Assembly (NCBI GenBank): GCA_015229005.1
Contig: JADGCL010000002.1
Location: forward strand, 1 to 64,000
Length of the DNA stretch: 64,000 nt
Origin: Magnetococcales bacterium
Lineage (GTDB): Bacteria; Pseudomonadota; Magnetococcia; Magnetococcales; JADGCL01
Direction: 5' to 3'
The notes below the pieces were generated by a model. It ran no database searches, was not told the origin of the DNA, and was given only the letters and a program-made list of their open reading frames with translations. Position numbers and translations under genes: made by a program. Below, piece after piece: positions 10,065-19,957 of the stretch. Within the stretch, counting starts at the first letter, position 1. Each line of letters opens with the position of its first letter.

Positions 10065-10471
10065 CCGTGACGTTGGTTGACACCAACGTCCTGCTGGACC
10101 TCGTCACCGCCGATCCCCTTTGGGCCGATTGGTCCATCCGGCAACTGGACATAGCCTCCCTCAGGGGGCCGCTCATCATCAACGACGTGGTCTATGCCGA
10201 ACTGTCGGTGCGTTTCGACCGGATCGAATCTCTTGATCAGCGCCTGGAGGAGGCCAGGATCACCCTGGAGGCCATGCCGCGTGCGGCGCTGTTTCTGGCA
10301 GGCAAGGCGTTTCGTCGCTACCGCGCCACCGGTGGTGTTCGCAACGGTGTTCTGCCCGATTTTTTCATCGGAGCGCATGCCGCCGTTCTGGGCCTGCCGC
10401 TCCTGACGCGCGATCTCCGGCGTTACCAGGCCTGTTTTCCTTCCGTCAGGCTGATCGCTCCCGGGATGTAA
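10061..10471 (+). CDS. PIN-domain ribonuclease toxin (VapC-like)
   Basis: GTGA overlap with antitoxin; VTVTLVDTNVLLDLVTADPLWADW...INDVVYAELSVRF...GVLPDFFIGAHAAVLGLPLLTRDLRRY (PIN acidic residues). Confidence 0.88.
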   Translation: MTVTLVDTNVLLDLVTADPLWADWSIRQLDIASLRGPLIINDVVYAELSVRFDRIESLDQRLEEARITLEAMPRAALFLAGKAFRRYRATGGVRNGVLPDFFIGAHAAVLGLPLLTRDLRRYQACFPSVRLIAPGM

Positions 10472-10595
10472 CCTTCGTTGGGTCGTCGGTCCCTGCTTCG
10501 AAGTGGCGAAAATCCACCACATGAGTTCCCCTGCGCTGGCCGGGCCTCGGGTACCGGGCACCTCCCGGATACCGCAGAGAACGCCACGAGGTCAA

Positions 10596-11177
10596 TCAAT
10601 CGTGACGCCGGTGTTTCCAGACCCAGGGCGGGGTCGGCAGGGGGTCCGACCACAGACCGAGGCGCTGCGATCTTGCCTCGACCTCGAGGAGTCCCAATTC
10701 GCGCTCGCGGGAGTAGCGCAGGTGCTGCCAGGCGAGGCCCCGGGAGAGCATCGTCCCGGCCCAGTCGGAGCCGTCGGTCAGGGTGACCCCGGCCACCAGG
10801 CGGCCATAGGTGTCCGTGACCCGGGGGTGGACGGTGACCCTCCGTCCCGCGGCCAGGCTTTGCGCCAGGCTCCGGGCCTTGTCCCCCCAGGGCTGTCCTT
10901 TCTCGGGGGCGTCGATCCCGTAGACCCGGATCTCGATCGTCTCGCTGCCGTGCCGCACTTTGAGGGAATCGCCGTCGAGGACCGCGACCACCTCACCCTG
11001 CCAGGCCACCTGCCCTGCATGCCTCCCCTCGCCTTCGAATGCGGTTCCCCGGGAGGTGTCGGCAATACCCGGGGAAAAGGGAAAGGGACCGGCGATCAGG
11101 ATCGCGAAGAAGAGCGCTGCCACGAGCGGGAACCGGCGACGGCGCACCCAGGGGTTGGATCCGTTGTCATCACCCAT
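10596..11177 (-). CDS. Secreted thermonuclease (SNase)-like protein
   Basis: N-terminal signal-like segment; GEVVAVLDGDSLKVRHGSETIEIRVYGIDAPEKGQPWGDKARSLAQSLAAGRRVTVHPRVTDTYGRLVA. Confidence 0.85.
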   Translation of the reverse strand: MGDDNGSNPWVRRRRFPLVAALFFAILIAGPFPFSPGIADTSRGTAFEGEGRHAGQVAWQGEVVAVLDGDSLKVRHGSETIEIRVYGIDAPEKGQPWGDKARSLAQSLAAGRRVTVHPRVTDTYGRLVAGVTLTDGSDWAGTMLSRGLAWQHLRYSRERELGLLEVEARSQRLGLWSDPLPTPPWVWKHRRHD

Positions 11178-11414
11178 CCGCCTTCGTCAGCCTCCCGATC
11201 GGAGTAACCTCGCCGCAGGCATTCGCCACCTCCGCCCGCAGGGTAGCACAGGGAACGGGCCTGTTTGAAGCCTCCCCCGGCAAGGGGGGAGAAACCGGAG
11301 GCGGATCGGTTCGAGGATCGTTGAACTGCGGGGGAGAAGTATGTTACTTGTCTTCCCCTCGGAGCGGGCTCGTTGCCCGAGGATGTCCATTCCCAAGCGG
11401 AGGACCGACACGCC

Positions 11415-11954
11415 GTGCAAGACAGCACCCTGGCCAAACGATACGCCAAGGCACTGGCGGAACTGGCCGTGGAAGCGGGAAACCTGGACGCCGTGGGGGA
11501 GGACCTCAAGCGTTTTCAGGAAGTCGTCGCGGCCACGCCCCATCTTCTCGAGCTGCTGACCGACCCCGCCGTGGCCGAGGGCGAGCGGTTGGCCGCCCTG
11601 GTCCCCTTCATCGCCCACGCGAAGCCGGCCCGGGTCACCGCCAATTTTCTCAACCTGCTGGTCGCTCGCCGGCGCATGGTCCTGATCGAAGGCATCATCG
11701 CCGCCTTCAACCGGGACGTGGAGGTCCGCCATGGCCGGGTCACCGCCTTCGTGACCACCGCCAAGCCCCTGACCCAGGCCCATAGCGCCAAGCTCCAGTC
11801 CACTCTGGCCGAGCTTACCCGCAAGGAGGTCCTCCTGGAGGTCGTCGTGGCGCCGGAACTCCTGGGAGGCCTCGTCATCCGGATCGGCAGCATGATGATG
11901 GACTACTCCATTCGCAGCCGCCTCAATCGCCTCAAAGCCTTCATGAGAGAGTAG
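11415..11954 (+). CDS. atpH: F1 ATP synthase delta subunit
   Basis: STLAKRYAKALAELAVEAGNLDAVGEDLKRFQEVV...GGLVIRIGSMMMDYSIRSRLNRLKAFM; GTG start; first gene of F1 operon. Confidence 0.93.
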   Translation: MQDSTLAKRYAKALAELAVEAGNLDAVGEDLKRFQEVVAATPHLLELLTDPAVAEGERLAALVPFIAHAKPARVTANFLNLLVARRRMVLIEGIIAAFNRDVEVRHGRVTAFVTTAKPLTQAHSAKLQSTLAELTRKEVLLEVVVAPELLGGLVIRIGSMMMDYSIRSRLNRLKAFMRE

Positions 11955-11960
11955 AGCCCC

Positions 11961-13502
11961 ATGCAGATCAGCGTCGCCGAAATCAGCGGAATCATCAAGA
12001 ACCAGATCGCCAACTACGGCCAGGGCGCCGAGATCTCGGAAGTGGGTCGCGTCATCACCGTCGGCGATGGTGTCGCCCGCATCCACGGCCTGGACAAGGT
12101 CATGGCGGGGGAACTGGTGGCCTTCGACGACGGCACCCAGGGGATGGCCCTGAACCTGGAGGAGGACAACGTCGGCGTGGTCATCTTCGGCGACGTGGTC
12201 GGCATCAAGGAGGGGTCGAACGTCAAGCGGACCGGGCGGATCGTCGACGTGCCGGTGGGCAAGGGTCTCCTCGGTCGAGTGGTGGATGCCCTGGGGGTGC
12301 CGATCGACGGCAAGGGTCCGGTCAACGCCGACGGCGGTCGGCGCAATGTCGAGATCCAGGCCCCCGGGATCATCGCCCGGAAGTCGGTGCATGAGCCGCT
12401 CTACACCGGTCTCAAGGCCCTGGATGCCCTGGTCCCCATCGGTCGCGGTCAGCGCGAGCTGATCATCGGCGACCGGCAGACGGGGAAGACGGCCGTCGCC
12501 GTCGATACCATCCTCAACCAGAAGCGGACCATGGAGACGGCAAAGCCCGTCTACTGCGTCTACGTCGCCATCGGTCAGAAGCGGTCGACGGTGGCCCAGG
12601 TGGTGAAAGTCCTCGAAGACCACGGCGCGATGGCCTACACCACCGTGGTGGCCGCCACCGCCTCCGATCCGGCGCCGATGCAGTTCCTGGCCCCCTACAG
12701 CGGTTGTACCATGGGGGAATACTTCCGCGACAACGGCATGCACGCCCTGATCGTCTACGATGATCTCTCCAAGCAGGCGGTGGCCTATCGGCAGATGTCG
12801 CTGATCCTTCGCCGTCCCCCCGGTCGCGAGGCCTATCCCGGCGATGTCTTCTATCTCCATTCGCGTCTCCTGGAGCGGGCGGCCAAGCTCTCCGACGAGC
12901 ATGGCGGCGGCTCCCTGACGGCCCTGCCCGTCATCGAGACCAAGGGCGGCGACGTCTCGGCCTACATCCCCACCAACGTCATCTCCATCACCGACGGCCA
13001 GATCTTCCTGGAGTCGGAGCTTTTCTACGGCGGTATGCGACCGGCCATTTCGGTGGGTCTGTCGGTCTCGCGGGTGGGGGGTTCGGCGCAGGTGAAGGCG
13101 ACCAAGCAGGTCGCCGGGAGCCTGCGTCTGGATCTGGCCCAATACCGGGAAATGGCGGCCTTCGCCCAGTTCGGTTCCGACCTCGATCCGTCGACGCAAA
13201 AGCTCATCCACCGTGGCGAGCGGCTCATGGAGCTTTTGAAGCAGGGGCAGTATCAACCCCTCTCGATGGAGGAGCAGGCGGTGGTGCTCTTCGCCGGCGC
13301 TCGCGGCTTGCTGGATGCCTTCCCGGTATCACGGATCACCACCCTGGAACGGGGAATCCGCGAACATATGGCAAGTCACCACGCTGATATCCTCGAGACC
13401 ATCCGCAAGGAGGAGAAGCTGAGCGGCGAGACCGAGAGCCGGTTGGCGGCGGCCCTGAAGGAGTACCTGGACAAGCAGCTGAGAGCGACCGAAGCGTCGT
13501 AG
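11961..13502 (+). CDS. atpA: F1 ATP synthase alpha subunit
   Basis: [38 protein letters not shown]-term. Confidence 0.98.
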   Translation: MQISVAEISGIIKNQIANYGQGAEISEVGRVITVGDGVARIHGLDKVMAGELVAFDDGTQGMALNLEEDNVGVVIFGDVVGIKEGSNVKRTGRIVDVPVGKGLLGRVVDALGVPIDGKGPVNADGGRRNVEIQAPGIIARKSVHEPLYTGLKALDALVPIGRGQRELIIGDRQTGKTAVAVDTILNQKRTMETAKPVYCVYVAIGQKRSTVAQVVKVLEDHGAMAYTTVVAATASDPAPMQFLAPYSGCTMGEYFRDNGMHALIVYDDLSKQAVAYRQMSLILRRPPGREAYPGDVFYLHSRLLERAAKLSDEHGGGSLTALPVIETKGGDVSAYIPTNVISITDGQIFLESELFYGGMRPAISVGLSVSRVGGSAQVKATKQVAGSLRLDLAQYREMAAFAQFGSDLDPSTQKLIHRGERLMELLKQGQYQPLSMEEQAVVLFAGARGLLDAFPVSRITTLERGIREHMASHHADILETIRKEEKLSGETESRLAAALKEYLDKQLRATEAS

Positions 13503-13535
13503 CGTGGGAACCGGGTTGGGGAGGTTTTTCCGTCG

Positions 13536-14426
13536 ATGGCGAACCTGAAAGCTCTGTCGAGTCGGATCCGCTCGGTCAAGAACACCAAGCAGATCACCAA
13601 GGCCATGAAGATGGTTTCCGCCGCCAAGCTCCGGCGGGCGCAGGAGCGGGCCTTCGCGGCACGGCCCTACAGCCAGGCCATGGGGCGCATGATGGGAGCC
13701 CTGACGGTCGGTGGCGCGATGGCCGGGGCCCCACCGCTGATGGCGGGAAGGGGCGGGCCGGTCAAGCGGGTGGAGTTGGTGGTGTTCACCGCCGACCGGG
13801 GGCTGTGCGGGAGTTTCAACAGCGGCGTCATCCGGGCGGTGCGGACCAAGATCGCGGAGTTGACCGAGGCCGGACAGACGGTCACCCTGACCTTCGTCGG
13901 ACGCAAGGCGCACGATGTCCTGAAGCGGCAGTTCTCCAAGAATGTCCGAGCGGTGCATATCGGTCTCTCCCGGGGATTGACCTTCCAGGTGGCCGAGGAG
14001 CGGGTGGCCGGCGGCTTGTTGGATGCCTTTCATCGGGACGAGTTCGATCTCTGCCTCGCCGTTTACAACACCTTTCAGTCGGCCATGCAACACACCCTGA
14101 CGTGGCGGCAGCTGATGCCGCTGCCGATCCCCGAGACCGCCGACGATACGGCTCCGGCCTCCGGGATGGGGGGAGAATACGAGCCCTCCGGCGAGGAGGT
14201 GCTGGCGGCGCTGCTGCCGAAAAATGTGGCCGTGCAGATCTTCCAGGCGATGGTGGAGTCGGACGCCTCCGAACACGGGGCGCGGATGACCGCCATGGAC
14301 AATGCCGTGCGCAATGCCGACGAAATGGTCCGCAAGCTGACGATCACCTTCAATCGGACCCGTCAGGCGGCCATCACCACGGAGTTGATGGAGATTATCA
14401 GCGGCGCCGAGTCGCTCAAGGGATGA
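13536..14426 (+). CDS. atpG: F1 ATP synthase gamma subunit
   Basis: MANLKALSSRIRSVKNTKQITKAMKMVSAAKLRRAQ; TRQAAITTELMEIISGAESL C-term. Confidence 0.97.
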   Translation: MANLKALSSRIRSVKNTKQITKAMKMVSAAKLRRAQERAFAARPYSQAMGRMMGALTVGGAMAGAPPLMAGRGGPVKRVELVVFTADRGLCGSFNSGVIRAVRTKIAELTEAGQTVTLTFVGRKAHDVLKRQFSKNVRAVHIGLSRGLTFQVAEERVAGGLLDAFHRDEFDLCLAVYNTFQSAMQHTLTWRQLMPLPIPETADDTAPASGMGGEYEPSGEEVLAALLPKNVAVQIFQAMVESDASEHGARMTAMDNAVRNADEMVRKLTITFNRTRQAAITTELMEIISGAESLKG

Positions 14427-14439
14427 GATCCGCATCCTC

Positions 14440-14495
14440 GGGTCGTGGATTGCGGGTCGTGGATTGCGGGTCGTGGATTGCGGGTCGTGGATTGA
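14440..14495. repeat. 14-bp tandem repeat x4 (GGGTCGTGGATTGC) between atpG and atpD
   Basis: Read directly: gggtcgtggattgc repeated four times, last copy ending ...ttga. Confidence 0.95.
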
Positions 14496-15956
<1,461 letters not shown>

Positions 15957-15970
15957 CGAGGCCGGTCGCC

Positions 15971-16375
15971 ATGGGGAAGTCCTTGAAGATGGAGTTGGTC
16001 ACCCCGGAGCGGCGGGTGCTGGCGGTCGAGCCGGAGATGGTGATCATCCCCGGGGTCGATGGCGATTTCGGGGTGTTGCCGGGGCACATGCCTTTGGTCA
16101 GCACGGTGCGGGCCGGTCGGCTGGAGGTCAGGGACGCCGCCGGGACGCGTCGCTATGTGGTCTCCCGTGGCTATGCCGAGGCGTTGCCGGATCGGGTGAC
16201 GCTCCTGGTGGATCGGGCGATCCCGGTGGAAGAGCTCAAGGCAGAGGCAGCCAAGGCCTCGCTCTCGGAGGAGAACGGGCGGCTCGCGCAGATTCCCGAG
16301 GCCGACCCGGCGTATGACCGGCAGAAAGCGGCGGTGGAATTCGCTGCGGCCTGTGTGGCGGCGGTCGGGGAGTGA
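15971..16375 (+). CDS. atpC: F1 ATP synthase epsilon subunit
   Basis: LKMELVTPERRVLAVEPEMVIIPGVDGDFGVLPGHMPLVSTVRAG. Confidence 0.95.
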   Translation: MGKSLKMELVTPERRVLAVEPEMVIIPGVDGDFGVLPGHMPLVSTVRAGRLEVRDAAGTRRYVVSRGYAEALPDRVTLLVDRAIPVEELKAEAAKASLSEENGRLAQIPEADPAYDRQKAAVEFAAACVAAVGE

Positions 16376-16401
16376 CCTTGGGCGGTTGTGGTCGTTAGCG
16401 C

Positions 16402-17796
16402 ATGAGCGGTCTGGCGGTTGTCATCCTCGCGGCCGGTCAGGGGACCCGGATGCTTTCGCAGCAGCCGAAGGTATTGCATGCCCTGGCCGGCATTCCCTTG
16501 TTGGCGCATGTGGTGCGGGCGGCGATGGGGCTTCGACCAGAGCGGTTGGTCGTGGTGGTGGGTTTTGGCGCCGGGGCGATCCAGGAGGCGATCGGGAAGG
16601 TTCTTCCCAACGCCGGGATCACCTGGGTGACCCAGGAGGAGCGCCTGGGGACGGCACATGCGGTGGGATGTGCCCTGCCGGCGCTCTCCGGATTCCACGG
16701 AGATGTCCTCATCCTCAACGGCGATCATCCGCTGATTCGGACTCCGATTCTCGAGGCGTTTGTTGCGGCGCACCGGGACGAGGGATGGGCGGTGACCCTG
16801 CTATCGACAACACCAGCGACGGCAGCGGGTTACGGTCGGGTGGTCCGCAGGGCTGGAGGGCGGCTGGAGCGGGTAGTCGAGGAGAAGGATGCTACCCCGG
16901 CAGAGCGGGACCTGGTCGAAGTAAGTACGGGTACCTATTGCCTGGCGGCGGATCGATTGCCGGGGTGGATCGCACGGGTGGGCAACGCCAACGCCCAGGG
17001 GGAGTATTACCTGCCCGATGTCGTCGCGTTGGCGGTGGCGGACGGGGTGGGGGCCGGGGCCTTTCACCATCCCGAGGCGGCATCCTTGGTTGGGGTGAAC
17101 AACCGTCGCCACTTGGCGCAGTTGGAGGGGTTGCTCCGGGATCGGCTGGTGGGGGAGTGGATGGATCGGGGGGTAACCTTCGTCGACCCGAGTTCCTGTT
17201 GGGTGGCGGCGGATGTCGAACTCGGTGCCGATACGGTAATTTTTCCACATGTCATCCTGGGGCCCGGGGTGGTGGTCGGGCGGGATTGCGAGATCGGTCC
17301 CTTCTGTCAGGTGGTCCGGAGCCGGCTTGCGGAGCGGGTTCGGGTACTCTCCTTCTGCCACCTGGAGGGGGCGGAGATCGCCGCCGATTGCGTGGTGGGT
17401 CCCTATTCGCGATTGCGACCGGGTACAGAGCTGGCGTCCAAGGCCCGGATCGGCAATTTTTGCGAAACCAAGAAGGCCCGGATCGGGGTCGGTTCCAAGG
17501 TCAACCATCTTTCCTATATCGGCGATGCCGAGGTGGGGGCCGGGGTCAACATCGGCGCGGGGACGATCACCTGCAACTACGATGGGATCCTGAAGCACAA
17601 GACTGTCCTCGGGGATGGTGTCTTCGTAGGCTCCGATACTCATTTTGTGGCGCCGATCACGGTGGGTGATCGGGCGGTGGTGGGTGCCGGAACGACGGTG
17701 ACCGAGGATATCCCCGCCGATGCCCTGGCCGTGGCCCGGGCGCCGCAGAGGAACATTCCCAACTGGACCGCCCGGCGTCCGAAGAGGTCCAAGTAG
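16402..17796 (+). CDS. glmU: Bifunctional N-acetylglucosamine-1-P uridyltransferase / glucosamine-1-P acetyltransferase
   Basis: LAVVILAAGQGTRMLSQQPKVLHALAGIPLLAHVV; left-handed beta-helix C-term KKARIGVGSKVNHLSYIGDAEVGAGVNIGAGTITCNYDG. Confidence 0.96.
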   Translation: MSGLAVVILAAGQGTRMLSQQPKVLHALAGIPLLAHVVRAAMGLRPERLVVVVGFGAGAIQEAIGKVLPNAGITWVTQEERLGTAHAVGCALPALSGFHGDVLILNGDHPLIRTPILEAFVAAHRDEGWAVTLLSTTPATAAGYGRVVRRAGGRLERVVEEKDATPAERDLVEVSTGTYCLAADRLPGWIARVGNANAQGEYYLPDVVALAVADGVGAGAFHHPEAASLVGVNNRRHLAQLEGLLRDRLVGEWMDRGVTFVDPSSCWVAADVELGADTVIFPHVILGPGVVVGRDCEIGPFCQVVRSRLAERVRVLSFCHLEGAEIAADCVVGPYSRLRPGTELASKARIGNFCETKKARIGVGSKVNHLSYIGDAEVGAGVNIGAGTITCNYDGILKHKTVLGDGVFVGSDTHFVAPITVGDRAVVGAGTTVTEDIPADALAVARAPQRNIPNWTARRPKRSK

Positions 17797-17850
17797 GGGA
17801 TCGGGGACGGGTCGCGTTCGATAGGTCGGTTACTTTCGCGCTGATTGGTA

Positions 17851-17886
17851 TTTCAGGGGCTTCGCCCCCGAACCCTCGCTGAGGGA
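17851..17886. repeat. Intergenic GGGGCTTCGCCCC-type palindromic repeat, copy A (short)
   Basis: tttcaggggcttcgcccccgaaccctcgctgaggga; shares core with copies at 17927 and 60091. Confidence 0.8.
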
Positions 17887-17926
17887 ATGTCTGTTGCGCT
17901 GGCTGTGATGCTGGTCGATCCGTGTC

Positions 17927-17995
17927 GTTTCAGGGGCTTCGCCCCCGACCCCCTACTGAGGGGGCAGGCGGAGCCTCCCCCTCAGGCTCCCCCAA
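17927..17995. repeat. Intergenic GGGGCTTCGCCCC-type palindromic repeat, copy B (long)
   Basis: gtttcaggggcttcgcccccgaccccctactgagggggcaggcggagcctccccctcaggctccccc: two nested inverted repeats. Confidence 0.85.
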
Positions 17996-18116
17996 CTACT
18001 CTTGACGTCGTCTTTTCGTTTGATGTCGGTCAATCCGAATTGCCGACGCTCGGGGGGCCTGTTACCGCAGAGGGGCCTGCTGCGGGATGCTCTCCGGAGG
18101 ACGGGAGGTGTCTGCC

Positions 18117-19943
18117 GTGTGCGGTATCATTGGTGTCATCGGCGAGCGGAATGCCACCCCTGTCCTGATGGAGGGGCTCAAGCGTCTGGAGTACCGGGGA
18201 TACGACTCGGCGGGTATCGCCCTGGCGTGGCGGGATGAGCTGGTGGTGGTTCGGGCGTTGGGGAAGCTCGTCAATCTGGAGCGGGCCCTGACGGTCGAAC
18301 CCCGGATCGGTTTCGTGGGGATCGGTCACACCCGCTGGGCAACCCATGGGGCGCCCACCGAGCGCAATGCACACCCGCACTGCTCGGCGAATGTGGCGGT
18401 GGTTCACAATGGCATCATCGAAAATCACCCGGAGCTGAAGGCGGAGCTGCTGTCGGAGGGGGTCGAGTTTACCTCGGAGACCGATACCGAGGTGATTCCC
18501 CACCTGATCGAGCGGGAGCTGCGACGGGAGGGCGACCCGGAGGTTGCGGTCCGGCGGGTACTCCAGCGCCTCGAAGGGGCCTTTGCCCTCGGGATCCTGT
18601 TGCGGGGGCATGACGAGGTTCTGTACGCCGCCCGGCGAGGCAGTCCGCTTCTCATCGGCCTGGGGGAGGGGGAGAATTTCATCGCCTCCGATGCGACACC
18701 GCTGGTGCCCTACACACGGCGGATGGTTTATCTCAACGACAATGATTTTGCCATCCTGACCCGGGATGGGGTGAGGCTGACCGATTTTCAGGGCAGCCCC
18801 GTGGTCCGGGAGGTGAAATATTCGCAAGTCAGCGCCGATCTCACCGACAAATGGCCTTACCGCCACTACATGCAGAAGGAGATCTTCGAGCAGCCGACGG
18901 CGATAGGCGAGACCCTGAAGCAGTTGATTCGCCCGATGGAACGGGTGGTGGCGCTGGAGGCGTTGACCTCGGTGATTTCCCTGGGTGAGGTCAGCGCCGT
19001 TTCGATCATTGCCTGCGGCACTTCCTGGCACGCGGGTCTGGTGGCGCGTTATTGGATCGAGCAGTTGGCGCGGATTCCGACGAGCGTGGAGATCGCCTCG
19101 GAGTACCGCTACCGGGAACCGCCGTTGGCGCCGGGGGGGATCACGGTGGTGATCTCTCAGAGCGGGGAGACGGCGGACACCTTGGCGGCGTTGCGTTACG
19201 CCAAGGGGCATGGGCAGAAGGTGGTGGCGATCGTCAACGTCGCGGAGTCCTCGATTGCGCGGGCGGCGGATGTGGTGTTGTTGACCCAGGCAGGCCCGGA
19301 GATCGGCGTGGCTTCGACCAAGGCCTTCACGACACAGCTGGTGGTATTGGCGGTGTTGGCGCTGGGTTTGGGGCGGGCCCGGGGAGAGATCACCGAGGCG
19401 GTGGAGAAGGAACACGTCGAACAGTTGGTCAGGCTCCCGGGACGGATCGAGCGGGTCCTGGCGCGGGATCGGGAGATTCAGGAAATTGCGGCCAAGTTTC
19501 TCCATGCCCGGGGGTTTCTTTTCCTGGGACGGGGCTCCTCGTTTCCGATTGCCCTGGAGGGGGCCCTGAAGTTGAAGGAGATCTCCTACATCCACGCGGA
19601 GGGGTATGCGGCAGGAGAGATGAAGCATGGTCCGATCGCGCTCATCGACGAGGAGTTGCCGGTGGTGGTGGTGGCGCCGCGGGACCGCCTGTTCGACAAG
19701 GTTTTGAGTAATCTGGAGGAGGCGCGGGCGCGGGGAGGAAGATTGGTGGTGGTGACCAATACCGAGGTTGTCGCTGATTGGCCACTGGTGGATGATTGCA
19801 TCTCCGTTGGGGAGTGTGAGGAGTTCACTGCGCCGATGTTGACGGTGGTTCCGTTGCAGTTGTTGGCCTATCACATTGCGGTCTTGAAGGGGACGGACGT
19901 GGACCAGCCCCGAAACCTGGCCAAGAGCGTCACGGTGGAGTAG
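18117..19943 (+). CDS. glmS: Glutamine-fructose-6-phosphate aminotransferase (isomerizing)
   Basis: GTG start preceded by GGAGG; CGIIGVIGERNATPVLMEGLKRLEYRGYDSAGIA; ISQSGETADTLAALR; C-term DVDQPRNLAKSVTVE. Confidence 0.97.
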   Translation: MCGIIGVIGERNATPVLMEGLKRLEYRGYDSAGIALAWRDELVVVRALGKLVNLERALTVEPRIGFVGIGHTRWATHGAPTERNAHPHCSANVAVVHNGIIENHPELKAELLSEGVEFTSETDTEVIPHLIERELRREGDPEVAVRRVLQRLEGAFALGILLRGHDEVLYAARRGSPLLIGLGEGENFIASDATPLVPYTRRMVYLNDNDFAILTRDGVRLTDFQGSPVVREVKYSQVSADLTDKWPYRHYMQKEIFEQPTAIGETLKQLIRPMERVVALEALTSVISLGEVSAVSIIACGTSWHAGLVARYWIEQLARIPTSVEIASEYRYREPPLAPGGITVVISQSGETADTLAALRYAKGHGQKVVAIVNVAESSIARAADVVLLTQAGPEIGVASTKAFTTQLVVLAVLALGLGRARGEITEAVEKEHVEQLVRLPGRIERVLARDREIQEIAAKFLHARGFLFLGRGSSFPIALEGALKLKEISYIHAEGYAAGEMKHGPIALIDEELPVVVVAPRDRLFDKVLSNLEEARARGGRLVVVTNTEVVADWPLVDDCISVGECEEFTAPMLTVVPLQLLAYHIAVLKGTDVDQPRNLAKSVTVE

Positions 19944-19957
19944 TTGCCGGATACTGA

